Position numbers and translations under genes: made by a program
Notes under the pieces: model-generated
What the model saw: the letters and a program-made list of their open reading frames with translations, nothing else
The model's database searches: none
Told to the model about the DNA's origin: nothing
Part shown: one piece after another, positions 16,611-24,335 of the stretch
Layout of the letters: every line of letters starts with the position of its first letter
How positions within the stretch are numbered: the stretch's first letter is position 1
DNA from: Thermoactinospora rubra
GTDB lineage: Bacteria; Actinomycetota; Actinomycetes; Streptosporangiales; Streptosporangiaceae
Length of the DNA stretch: 64,000 nucleotides
Assembly: GCF_002093975.1 (NCBI RefSeq)
Contig: NZ_KZ084334.1
Coordinates: 1-64,000 of the forward strand
Direction of reading: 5' to 3'

Positions 16611-17821
16611 GCGGTCCGCTTCGCCTTCCGCACCAGCGCCACCGCGGTCACCACGTCCCACATCTCCTCCGGCTCGGCCAGCAGCAGGTTGTGCGGCAGC
16701 CACACGGTCTCCGCGCATGCCCGCTCGCACACCGGCAGGTCCAGCTCGGCGTACCGGGTCGGCACGTGCTCCGGCCGCCACCCGGTGGCCGCCACGTCGA
16801 AGTTCCGCTCGGCGAACAACGGCTGGCGCGGCAGCGGGCGCGGGTAGCCCGGCGTGGCCGGGATGCCGTGCTCCTGCAACGCCTGACAGAACTCCGGGAG
16901 CGGCGGGCCGCCGAACTCCTCGGCCCGGTACCTGAAGGCGTACAGGTGGTGGGCGTGCGCGGTCGTGCGGGGATCGCGGGCCAGCGGTACGATGCCCGGC
17001 AGCTCGGCCAGTTCCCGGTCCAGCAGCTCGGCGCACGCCTCGCGGCGGGCGATCTGCTCCGGCAGGCGCGCCAGCCCGGCCGACAGCACCGCCGCCTGGA
17101 ACGCCGTGAGCCGCCAGTTGCCGCCGAGGGAGAAGTGGTCGTACCAGCCGAACCCGGGGCGGCGGCCGCAGTTGCGCAGCTCGCGTGCGGTCGCGGCGAG
17201 TCGCGCGTCGCCGGTGCTGAGCGCGCCGCCCTCGCCGCCGGTGAGGTTCTTCGAGCCCTGGAACGACCAGGAGCCGAACTCGCCGAACGTGCCGACGGCC
17301 TGCCCCTTCCAGGAGGCGCCGTGCGCGTGGGCGCTGTCCTCGATGAGGGCGAGCCCGTGCCGCGAGCAGATGTCGCGCAGGCGGTCCAGGTCGGCCGGGT
17401 GGCCGGCGAAGTGCACGGCGATCACCGCTGTGGTGTTCGGGCCGATCGCGGCCTCGACGGCGTCCGGGTCGATGCAGTAGGTGTCGGGGTCGATGTCGGC
17501 GAACACCGGCAGCGCGTTGACCTTCAGCACCGCCGAGGCGGTGGCCAGGAACGTATAGGGCGGCACGATCACCTCGTCGCCGCTGCCGATGCCCAGCGCC
17601 GCCATGGCGATCTCCAGGCTCACCGTGCCGTTGGTGCAGGTGACGACGTGCTCGGCGCCGAGGAATTCGGCGTAGGCCCGCTCGAAGGCGAGCACCGCGG
17701 GCGCGTCGACCCCGTTCCACTCGCCGGATTCGACGACGCGGCGCAGCGCCTCGGCTTCGGCGGCGTCGTGCCGCGGCCACGACGGCCACGGCCTGGCCCG
17801 GACCGGGTTGCTGGTGGGCAT
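16607..17821 (-). CDS. DegT/DnrJ/EryC1-type PLP aminotransferase (second copy)
   Basis: A 404-residue sugar aminotransferase, clearly different from the copy at 12915. Catalytic Lys191 lies in SWSFQGSKNLTGGEGG, the canonical motif; VVTCTNGTVSLEIAM and LALIEDSAHAHGA bind the cofactor. The substrate loop RNCGRRPGFGWYDHFSLGGN is typical of ScyA-like 3-amino-sugar enzymes. Its ATG directly abuts the stop of the lyase gene and its own stop overlaps the next start by 4 bp. Two such enzymes with two Gfo-type proteins recall the NtdA/NtdC pair of kanosamine biosynthesis, but the importer argues for a catabolic direction. Confidence 0.88.
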   Translation of the reverse strand: MPTSNPVRARPWPSWPRHDAAEAEALRRVVESGEWNGVDAPAVLAFERAYAEFLGAEHVVTCTNGTVSLEIAMAALGIGSGDEVIVPPYTFLATASAVLKVNALPVFADIDPDTYCIDPDAVEAAIGPNTTAVIAVHFAGHPADLDRLRDICSRHGLALIEDSAHAHGASWKGQAVGTFGEFGSWSFQGSKNLTGGEGGALSTGDARLAATARELRNCGRRPGFGWYDHFSLGGNWRLTAFQAAVLSAGLARLPEQIARREACAELLDRELAELPGIVPLARDPRTTAHAHHLYAFRYRAEEFGGPPLPEFCQALQEHGIPATPGYPRPLPRQPLFAERNFDVAATGWRPEHVPTRYAELDLPVCERACAETVWLPHNLLLAEPEEMWDVVTAVALVRKAKRTA

Positions 17822-20065
17822 TCAGCTGTTCCTTTCGATGTCAACCGACTCGATGTGGACCGACTCGATGTGGACCGACCACGTGCCCGCGGCGGGCAGC
17901 ACCACGTGCGCCCATCCGTCCGCCGTGGTCAGGGGAAGCACGACGTCGTTGAGCCGGACCACCGAGCCCGGTTCCGCCGCCAATCGCACGCCCGTACGGC
18001 TAGCGCACGTGAGTTCCGCGCTGGTGCGGCCGTCCGCGCGGGTGAGCACCGCCGACCGAAGCTCACCGGTGACGGCGGCCAGCACCTCGCGGCCGCCGTA
18101 CTCGATGCGTGTGCCGCTCCACAGCACGGCCGAGGAGATCGCGCCGCCGTCGGCGCGCACCAGGCAGCCGTCGCCCAGCGTGACCGTGGACCGGCCGCTC
18201 CGCACGACTGTGCCCGGTTCGACTGCGCCCGCTTCGACTGGGCCCGGCTCGACGGTCAGCTCCGGTGGCTCGGCCGCGTAGGGAACCAGGACGTGGGTGA
18301 CCGTGCCGGGACGGTAGGTGAGGCTGAGCCCGTGCAGGGTGCCGGCTTCGGCGCCGGCCGTGGTGGGCACCGTGGTGGCGCCCTCCGTGAAGCGGGCCTT
18401 GACCGGCGTCGACGGGCTCAGCACGACCAGGCCGGGAGCCGACGACGAACGGTACCCGCCCGGCGTCTCCCGCCAGGGCGACAGGCCGTTCAGGGTCCAC
18501 TCGAACTCCTCGGCCACCTCGTCGGTGATCACCCAGTAGCCCGGCGTCCCGGCGTCCGGCTTGACCAGCACCACCTGGCGGCGGTGCCGTACGCCCAGCC
18601 CGTCGTGCGTGGCGGCCAGCACGTCGGCCACCGGTGACATCAGCACGTGCTCGACCCGGGCGTCGTGCTCGTCGGCCATCTCGCGGCCGGGCAGCAGCAC
18701 CGTGTTGTGCGCCCGCCCCGCCCGGTACCAGCTCTGGTAGGCCGGGTCGTCGTAGCTGTCCGGGCCGCCCGCCTCCCAGGCCAGCGGCCTGCCGAAGGCG
18801 GCGAGCACGAAGTCCAGCACCGTGCGGTGGCTGTGGGTCTCCAGCTCGTGTTCGATCAGCGGCCCGCAGTTCACCACGGCGAACAACCCGCCCTCAGCGG
18901 CCCGCTGCACGGCGAACTTGCTGTGCGCCAGCCAGGCCGACCGCTCGGGGGCGGCCGCGCTCGGCGCCCGCTCGAACTCCTCGACCGGGTCGCCGCGGCC
19001 GGGCCGGGGCGGCAGCCAGGACAGCACCTCGGCGATCCGCCCGGCGGGCAGCCCGCGCACCGCCGCGTCCTTGTAGTGCGGCCGCTCCAGCAGGTAGTGG
19101 CCGCGCAGCAGCAGCTCGGCGCTGCGGACGAGATGCGAGTCGTTGAACGGCGGCACCCAGCCCCCGGGCGAGGTGATCGACAGCAGCCAGTCGTGCATGG
19201 CGGCGAACCGGGGGTGCGCGACCAGGTCCCAGCCGAGCCGCTGCTCTCCCGCGATCGCCGCGAACTGCAGCGCGCCCAGGCACATCGTGTGGTAGGACGG
19301 CGCCCGCTCGTAGTGGCCGCCGTCGGCGTACACGTCCAGCTCCAGGTGTTCGAGCAGCCGCCGGTGCGCCAGCCGCGCCCACCCGGCCGACTCGGCCGCC
19401 TCGGGCAGGAACGCCGCGATCTGGGCCAGGACCGAGCACCCGGCCAGCTGCCAGTTGCCGTGCCGGAACGCGGTGTGCTCCTCGGCCAGCCAGCGCGCGC
19501 CGCCGAGCACCGTCTTGAGCATGCGCGCCCAGCTCGCCTCCGGCATGGCCGTGCCGAAGACGTGCAGCGCCTCCATGAAGACCTGTGCCCGGCCCGCGAC
19601 GCCCAGGGTGTACCAGACGACGTCCAGCCCGGGCCACTCGCCCTTCACCGAGTCGCGGGAGGCGTACCAGGCGTCCACGATGGCGGCGAACTCGGCGAGG
19701 TAACGCTCGTCGCCGGTCAGGGCGTAGGCGCGGGTGAGCGGCTGTGCCCAGTGGAGGTAGTGGAAGCCGTAGAGGCCGGACCTGCCGTGTGCCGGGTCGA
19801 GGAAGTCCACCGGCTTGCCCAGCAGCTTCTCGGCCTGGGCGAGAGTCGCCGCCCTGGCCTGCGGCCCGGCCCGGCGGGCCCACCGCAGCGGGTCCATCGC
19901 CGGGGCGACGTCCCGCCCGGCCAGGTGGTCACGCAGCGCGGCGATGCTCGGGGCGCCGAAGGCGGCGAGCAGGTCGGCGTCGGGGATGTGCCGCATGCGG
20001 CGGGTGTCCACGTGCGGCGGCTTCTCCACGAAGCCGGTCATAGGTCCGGTCATGGGTCCGGTCAT
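17822..20065 (-). CDS. heparinase II/III-like polysaccharide lyase, cytoplasmic
   Basis: A 747-residue enzyme. An alpha/alpha-toroid half (YGFHYLHWAQPLTRAYALTG, VWYTLGVAGRAQVFMEALH, HGNWQLAGCSVLAQIAAFLP, YADGGHYERAPSYHTMCLGA) is followed by the heparinase II/III C-terminal beta domain (LFAVVNCGPLIEHELETHSH, DVLAATHDGLGVRHRRQVV). Tyr and His in YERAPSYH and the histidines near HELETHSH are the likely catalytic and metal residues. Members eliminate uronate-containing glycans. There is no signal peptide, so it probably acts on imported oligosaccharides. Three in-frame ATGs in 12-bp repeats make the start ambiguous (20065, 20053 or 20041). Confidence 0.8.
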   Translation of the reverse strand: MTGPMTGPMTGFVEKPPHVDTRRMRHIPDADLLAAFGAPSIAALRDHLAGRDVAPAMDPLRWARRAGPQARAATLAQAEKLLGKPVDFLDPAHGRSGLYGFHYLHWAQPLTRAYALTGDERYLAEFAAIVDAWYASRDSVKGEWPGLDVVWYTLGVAGRAQVFMEALHVFGTAMPEASWARMLKTVLGGARWLAEEHTAFRHGNWQLAGCSVLAQIAAFLPEAAESAGWARLAHRRLLEHLELDVYADGGHYERAPSYHTMCLGALQFAAIAGEQRLGWDLVAHPRFAAMHDWLLSITSPGGWVPPFNDSHLVRSAELLLRGHYLLERPHYKDAAVRGLPAGRIAEVLSWLPPRPGRGDPVEEFERAPSAAAPERSAWLAHSKFAVQRAAEGGLFAVVNCGPLIEHELETHSHRTVLDFVLAAFGRPLAWEAGGPDSYDDPAYQSWYRAGRAHNTVLLPGREMADEHDARVEHVLMSPVADVLAATHDGLGVRHRRQVVLVKPDAGTPGYWVITDEVAEEFEWTLNGLSPWRETPGGYRSSSAPGLVVLSPSTPVKARFTEGATTVPTTAGAEAGTLHGLSLTYRPGTVTHVLVPYAAEPPELTVEPGPVEAGAVEPGTVVRSGRSTVTLGDGCLVRADGGAISSAVLWSGTRIEYGGREVLAAVTGELRSAVLTRADGRTSAELTCASRTGVRLAAEPGSVVRLNDVVLPLTTADGWAHVVLPAAGTWSVHIESVHIESVDIERNS
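17835..17879. repeat. 15-bp tandem repeat, three copies at lyase 3' end
   Basis: TCGATGTGGACCGAC occurs at 17850 and 17865 exactly and at 17835 with two changes. It encodes the C-terminal SVHIE/SVHIE/SVDIE of the lyase and lies within 15 bp of its stop. Confidence 0.9.
18217..18261. repeat. 15-bp degenerate tandem repeat inside the lyase gene
   Basis: ACTGTGCCCGGTTCG, ACTGCGCCCGCTTCG and ACTGGGCCCGGCTCG follow one another and encode VEPGP/VEAGA/VEPGT in a surface linker of the beta domain. Divergence suggests it is older than the other arrays. Confidence 0.75.
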
Positions 20066-20066
20066 G
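20036..20066. repeat. 12-bp tandem repeat duplicating the lyase start codon
   Basis: Units of AGGTCCGGTCAT/GGGTCCGGTCAT (reverse ATGACCGGACCC) repeat about 2.7 times, giving the N-terminus MTGPMTGPMTGF. Each unit carries an ATG, so the array multiplies possible start codons; it also overlaps the stop of the upstream oxidoreductase gene. Confidence 0.9.
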
Positions 20067-21081
20067 AGCCCACCGGCACCGGCCGGCCGCTGTCGATCGA
20101 GGCGTGCACGGCCTCCAGCACGGCGGTCACGTGCAGCGAGCTCTCCAGCGTGATCAGCGGCTCCCGGTCGTGCGCCACGCAGTCGATCATGTGCCAGACG
20201 GCGTCGCGCGCCGCGCCCGCCGCACGGCCGTGCACGGTGCGCAGCAGCAGGTTGCGGGGGTAGGTGAAGTCCTTCTGCGTGGCGATCTCGATCTGCTCGC
20301 GCTTGCGGTCGAGGTGGATCACCCCGTCCGTGCCGATCACCTCGACGAACGAGTCGGTCATGGTGGGGAAGGTGTTGGGGTAGGTCCAGCAGGCCTCGAA
20401 GGTGGCGATCCCGCCGCGGGCGAACCGCGCCTGCGCCTGTATGGCGTCCGGGGTGTCGATGCCCCTGCCGCGCAGCACCCCGGACACCGCGTTGGCGTAG
20501 ACCTCGACGATCGTGTCGTCGAACAGCCAGCACATCAGGTCGATGTCGTGGCTGGACAGGAACCACGCGGGGGTGGTGCCCGCCGCCCACGGCAGCATCT
20601 CGGTCGGCACGTAGATGGTGTCGTTCTTGCGGGCGTACCCGAGCACCGGCGCGCCGAGGTCACCGGCCTCGATCCGGCTCTTGGCCTGCGCGTAGGCCGG
20701 CACCCACCGGTGGTTGAACAGCGTCATGCCCTTGACCCCGGCACGCCGGACCGCGGCGAGCGCGCGCTCGGCGTCGGCGACGGAGGTGGTGAACGGCTTT
20801 TCCACCAGGACGTGCTTGCCGGCCTCGGCGGCGGCGACGACCACGTCGGCGTGGTGGTGGTCGGGGGTGGCGACCACCACCAGGTCGACCTCGGGGTCGC
20901 TCACGAGTGCCTCGTGGTCGAGGTGCACCCGGGCGCCCGTCTGCTCGGCGAGCGCCGCGGCGCCGGCCTCGGTACGGCTCGACACGGCCGTGAGCACCGC
21001 CGCGTGGTGGCCGGCGACGGCTTCGGCGTGCGCCCGGCCCATGATGCCCGCGCCGACGATGCCCACCCGCACTGCGTCCAT
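20062..21081 (-). CDS. Gfo/Idh/MocA-family NAD(P)-dependent oxidoreductase
   Basis: A 339-residue sugar dehydrogenase-type protein. The N-terminal Rossmann domain has the canonical VGIVGAGIMGRAHAEAV and the HVLVEKPFTTS motif with the lysine of the EKP triad; the C-terminal sheet domain carries FLSSHDIDLMCWLF with the catalytic-type histidine. Such enzymes oxidise hydroxyls of sugars or inositols to ketones. Start ATG 21081 follows AAGGAGT; a longer start at 21126 would run into the preceding gene. The 3' end overlaps the lyase start by 4 bp. It probably acts early on the imported sugar. Confidence 0.88.
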   Translation of the reverse strand: MDAVRVGIVGAGIMGRAHAEAVAGHHAAVLTAVSSRTEAGAAALAEQTGARVHLDHEALVSDPEVDLVVVATPDHHHADVVVAAAEAGKHVLVEKPFTTSVADAERALAAVRRAGVKGMTLFNHRWVPAYAQAKSRIEAGDLGAPVLGYARKNDTIYVPTEMLPWAAGTTPAWFLSSHDIDLMCWLFDDTIVEVYANAVSGVLRGRGIDTPDAIQAQARFARGGIATFEACWTYPNTFPTMTDSFVEVIGTDGVIHLDRKREQIEIATQKDFTYPRNLLLRTVHGRAAGAARDAVWHMIDCVAHDREPLITLESSLHVTAVLEAVHASIDSGRPVPVGS

Positions 21082-21095
21082 GGTTCGATGACTCC

Positions 21096-22391
21096 TTAGT
21101 TGGTGGCGGCGAGCAGGTCGTTCCACTCGCGCTCGGCGTCGGCGAGCGCCTGCTGCGCCGTCTTCGTGCCGGACATGAAGGCCCGGATCTGCTCCCGCAG
21201 CCGCTCGCGCAGCTCCTCGTCCTTACCGGTGCCCATCGACGACAGCGTGGTCTTGGGCAGCTGCTTGGCGATCTGCGCGCGCGCCTTGTCGATGAGGCTG
21301 TCGTCCTTGGGCTGGCTGAACAGCGGATCCTTCAGCGACTCCACCGTCGAGGGATAGATGGGGGCGAGCTTGCAGAACGCGGTCTGGTTCGCGGCGTTGG
21401 TGAGGTAGAGCGCGAACTCGGCCGCGGCCTTGACGTTCTTGCTCTTCGCGGGCACCACGAAGGTCTGCTGGTCCGGCACGACGTAGGTCCCGGCCGCGCC
21501 GAGCGCGCCGGGGCCGACGGCCATCTTGGCGTACACGTCGGGGTTGTTCTTCTGCAGGCCCACCAGGACCGCGGGGAAGCTCAGCGCCGCGAAGGCGACC
21601 TGCCGGTTGGCCAGCGTCTGCGGGTACTGGCGCTCGTCCTTGACGGTGGCGCCGGGGGCGATCGCGCCGTCCTTCATGCCCTGCGCCCACTGCTTGAGTA
21701 CGGCCTGCGCCTGCGGGGTGTTGAACCCGGCCTTCTTCTTGTCGGGCGTCAGCAGCGGCACGCCCTCCATCTCCAGGATGATGTCGTTGGGGATGCCGTT
21801 CATGCCGTAGGTGGCGGAGTCGGCGGCGTGCACGCGCTTGCCCCATTCCATCGCCTCAGTGAAGTTCTCCGGCGGGTCGGCCGGGTCGAGGCCGGCCTTC
21901 TTGACCAGCTCGGTGTTGATGATCGACACCGGGGAGCCGCCGTTGTACCAGGGCAGGCCGACGAGCTTGCCGTCGCGCTCCAGCGGCGCGAGCAGCGTCG
22001 GCTGGTAGCCCTTGCGCTGCTCCGGGGTGACGTAGGGGGTCAGGTCGGCCAGCGCGGGCACGAACTGCTCGAGGTTCAGGTTGGTCAGGTTGACCACGTC
22101 CGGCACGTCGCCGCTGGCGACCGCGGACAGCAGCTTCGGCACCACGTCGTTGCCCGGCACGTCGACCCACGTCAGGGTGACGTCGGGGTGGTCCTTGCGG
22201 TAGCCGTCGATCAGGCCCTGGACGTAGTCGCCGAAGTTCTTCTTCAGGTTGATGGTCCAGAACGTCAGGTTGACCGGGCCGCTGCCGCCGCTCGCCGTGT
22301 CGTCCTTCGACGTGCCGGGGACGCAGGCCGTCACGCCGACGGCGAGCGCCGCGCAGGCGGCGAGCACTCTGATTCTTCTGCGGACTGACAC
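21096..22391 (-). CDS. ABC sugar-transporter substrate-binding lipoprotein
   Basis: A 431-residue extracellular solute-binding protein (family 1). The N-terminus is a lipoprotein signal: RRR, the hydrophobic VLAACAALAVGV, then the lipobox VTAC with lipidated Cys23. The mature part opens VNLTFWTINLKKNFGDYV and contains DVVNLTNLNLEQFVPALADL and LVGLPWYNGGSPVSIINTEL, the usual sugar-binding layout. It is anchored outside the membrane and delivers substrate to the permeases at 22579 and 23517. Gene order is split: the binding protein leads the left-reading operon while its permeases lead the right-reading one. No ATPase gene is present; a shared MsiK-type ATPase is likely. Confidence 0.93.
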   Translation of the reverse strand: MSVRRRIRVLAACAALAVGVTACVPGTSKDDTASGGSGPVNLTFWTINLKKNFGDYVQGLIDGYRKDHPDVTLTWVDVPGNDVVPKLLSAVASGDVPDVVNLTNLNLEQFVPALADLTPYVTPEQRKGYQPTLLAPLERDGKLVGLPWYNGGSPVSIINTELVKKAGLDPADPPENFTEAMEWGKRVHAADSATYGMNGIPNDIILEMEGVPLLTPDKKKAGFNTPQAQAVLKQWAQGMKDGAIAPGATVKDERQYPQTLANRQVAFAALSFPAVLVGLQKNNPDVYAKMAVGPGALGAAGTYVVPDQQTFVVPAKSKNVKAAAEFALYLTNAANQTAFCKLAPIYPSTVESLKDPLFSQPKDDSLIDKARAQIAKQLPKTTLSSMGTGKDEELRERLREQIRAFMSGTKTAQQALADAEREWNDLLAATN

Positions 22392-22419
22392 CGATGGCCT
22401 CCGGGGATCGGTGGGGTGG

Positions 22420-22449
22420 TTGACACCCTGCTGACTGGGGGGCTAGCTT
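22420..22449 (+). promoter_or_regulatory. putative promoter for the right-reading permease operon
   Basis: A perfect -35 TTGACA (22420-22425) is followed after 18 bp by TAGCTT (22444-22449). Transcription would start near 22456, leaving about a 120-base leader before ATG 22579. Consensus match only. Confidence 0.45.
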
Positions 22450-22451
22450 CG

Positions 22452-22476
22452 CCTTAATTTCTACGGTCCTTAAAGG
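22452..22476. promoter_or_regulatory. candidate operator between facing promoters
   Basis: CCTTAA at 22452 and the palindrome CCTTAAAGG at 22468-22476 (same-sense units 16 bp apart) form an AT-rich island lying between the -10 boxes of both promoters, where one bound repressor could block both operons. Confidence 0.4.
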
Positions 22477-22489
22477 CTGTTCCGGACCA

Positions 22490-22517
22490 AGGTTATAGCG
22501 AGCGGTGTGGGTGTCAA
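22490..22517 (-). promoter_or_regulatory. putative promoter for the left-reading catabolic operon
   Basis: On the reverse strand TTGACA (22517-22512) is followed after 16 bp by TAACCT (22495-22490). The transcript would start near 22483 and lead into the binding-protein gene at 22391. Confidence 0.45.
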
Positions 22518-22578
22518 GAGCAACCAGCGGTCGAGCACGAGCCCCCGGCACAGAACCCGACACAGAAGGGTGTGGTGA

Positions 22579-23517
22579 ATGGTCACGACAGGCCTGCCAC
22601 GACAGGCGGCGTCCACCGGGACCCCTGCCGCGCCGGCGGGACGGCGAAGACGGCGCCCGCTGACCGTCCCGTTCCTCTTCCTCGCCCCGGCGCTCGTGCT
22701 GCTCGCGGTGTTCTTCCTGTGGCCGGCGGTCACCGCCGTCCAGCTGGCGTTCTTCTCCTACGACGTGGTGAGCGCGCCGCAATGGGTGGGCCTGGCCAAC
22801 TTCGGGCAGATGATGCAGGACCCCCGGTTCTGGAAGGCGCTGGGCAACTCCGGGCTGTTCCTGGTGCTCATGCTGCCGATCCTGGTGTGCGTGCCGCTGC
22901 TGCTCGCGGTGCTGGTGAACATGCCGCTGCGCGGGATCAAGGCGTTCCGCGTCATGTACTACCTGCCGGTGGTCACCTCGATGGTGGTCGTGGCGATCGC
23001 CTGGAACTACGTCTTCCACCAGCGCGGCGTGCTGAACTGGCTGCTCACCTCGCTCGGCCTGCTCGATGAGCCCGTCCAGTACCTGCTCGAACCGGGCTGG
23101 GCGCTGCCCGCGCTGGTGCTCGTGGAGAGCTGGAAGTCCATGGGGTACTACATGGTGATCTACCTGGCCGGGCTGCAGTCCATCCCGCGCGACCTTTATG
23201 AGGCGGCCGAAGTGGACGGCGCGAACGCCTGGCAGCGGCTGGCCAGCATCACCACCCCGCTGCTGCGGCCGTACGTGGCCGTGGTGCTCGTGCTCGGCGC
23301 GATGGACGCGATGCAGGTGTTCACCTCGGTGTTCGTCATGACCCAGGGCGGGCCGCAGGACGCCACGATGACGCTCGGCTACTACATCTACGACTCGGCC
23401 TTCCGCCGGTTCGACGTCGGCTACGCCAACGCCATGGGCATCGTCCTGTGGGCGATCCTCGTGGTGTTCTCCGTGGTCAGCTACCGCACGACCAGGGGAA
23501 GGATGGTGAGCGCCTGA
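22579..23517 (+). CDS. ABC sugar transporter permease (MalF/UgpA type)
   Basis: A 312-residue inner-membrane permease with about six transmembrane segments, starting LTVPFLFLAPALVLLAVFFL after a basic N-terminus. The EAA loop that contacts the ATPase is clear: IPRDLYEAAEVDGANAWQR. The C-terminal segment VLWAILVVFSVVSYRT is the last span. The start follows GTGTGGTGA; a weak site, but the frame is unambiguous. Its stop overlaps the next permease ATG (TGATG). It pairs with the divergent lipoprotein to import a carbohydrate. Confidence 0.93.
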   Translation: MVTTGLPRQAASTGTPAAPAGRRRRRPLTVPFLFLAPALVLLAVFFLWPAVTAVQLAFFSYDVVSAPQWVGLANFGQMMQDPRFWKALGNSGLFLVLMLPILVCVPLLLAVLVNMPLRGIKAFRVMYYLPVVTSMVVVAIAWNYVFHQRGVLNWLLTSLGLLDEPVQYLLEPGWALPALVLVESWKSMGYYMVIYLAGLQSIPRDLYEAAEVDGANAWQRLASITTPLLRPYVAVVLVLGAMDAMQVFTSVFVMTQGGPQDATMTLGYYIYDSAFRRFDVGYANAMGIVLWAILVVFSVVSYRTTRGRMVSA

Positions 23518-24335
23518 TGTGGCCGGCCCGCCGGATCGGCCTGTACGGTGTCCTGTCGCTCATCGCGGCGCTGTTCGTGCTGCCGTTCCTCATCCTGCTG
23601 TCCTCCAGCCTCAAGCCGGCCACGCAGCCGCTGCACGAGTTCCCGCCGCAGCCGGTGCCGCTGCCCCCGGTGCTCGACTGGTTCGCCGAGGCGTGGACGA
23701 AGATCGACTTTCCGGTCTACCTGTGGAACTCCGTGCTGCTGGAGATCCTCACCCTGCCCGCCTACCTGCTGATCTCGGCCTTCGCCGGATACGCGCTGGC
23801 CTGCTACGACTTCCGTGGCCGGCAGCTTGTGTTCTACCTGATCGTCTCCACGATGTTCCTGCCCGGCGAGGTCATGCTGGTCCCCCGGTTCCTCGTGGTG
23901 TCGCAGCTGGGCATGGTCGACACCTTCGCCGGGGTCGTGCTGCCGGGTCTGATGTCGGCGTTCGGGATCTTCCTCGCCCGCCAGGCGTTCGAGCAGCTGC
24001 CCAGAGAGCTGTTCGACGCCGCCCGGATCGACGGCGCGGGCCACTGGCAGACGTTCTGGCGGGTCGCGCTGCCGCAGGTCCGGCCCACGCTGGCCACGCT
24101 GGCGATCTTCGGCTTCATCAACGTGTGGAACAACTTCATCTGGCCGCTGGTGGTGCTGTCCAGCGAGGACAAGTACCCGCTCGCGCTCGGCCTGGCCTAC
24201 CTGGCCGGCACGTTCGGCGACGACCAGCGCAGCATGGCCGCCGGCACGGTGATGGCCGCGCTGCCGGTGGTGGTCTTCTTCATCGCCATGCAACGGCACT
24301 TCGTCGAGGGACTGAAGGGTTCGGTCAAGGGCTGA
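23517..24335 (+). CDS. ABC sugar transporter permease (MalG/UgpE type)
   Basis: A 272-residue second permease half, with six predicted spans from GLYGVLSLIAALFVLPFLIL to TVMAALPVVVFFIAMQ. The EAA loop reads LPRELFDAARIDGAGHWQ, and the C-terminus HFVEGLKGSVKG is the MalG-type ending. ATG 23517 lies within the upstream stop (TGATG), and AAGG just upstream is the ribosome site. A longer start at 23448 would overlap the first permease by 70 bp and is not needed. Confidence 0.93.
   Translation: MWPARRIGLYGVLSLIAALFVLPFLILLSSSLKPATQPLHEFPPQPVPLPPVLDWFAEAWTKIDFPVYLWNSVLLEILTLPAYLLISAFAGYALACYDFRGRQLVFYLIVSTMFLPGEVMLVPRFLVVSQLGMVDTFAGVVLPGLMSAFGIFLARQAFEQLPRELFDAARIDGAGHWQTFWRVALPQVRPTLATLAIFGFINVWNNFIWPLVVLSSEDKYPLALGLAYLAGTFGDDQRSMAAGTVMAALPVVVFFIAMQRHFVEGLKGSVKG

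Noticed and set aside
18647-20263. A 538-codon forward frame over the heparinase-like gene
   Set aside because: Antisense to the lyase motifs, with no ribosome site and no recognisable domain.
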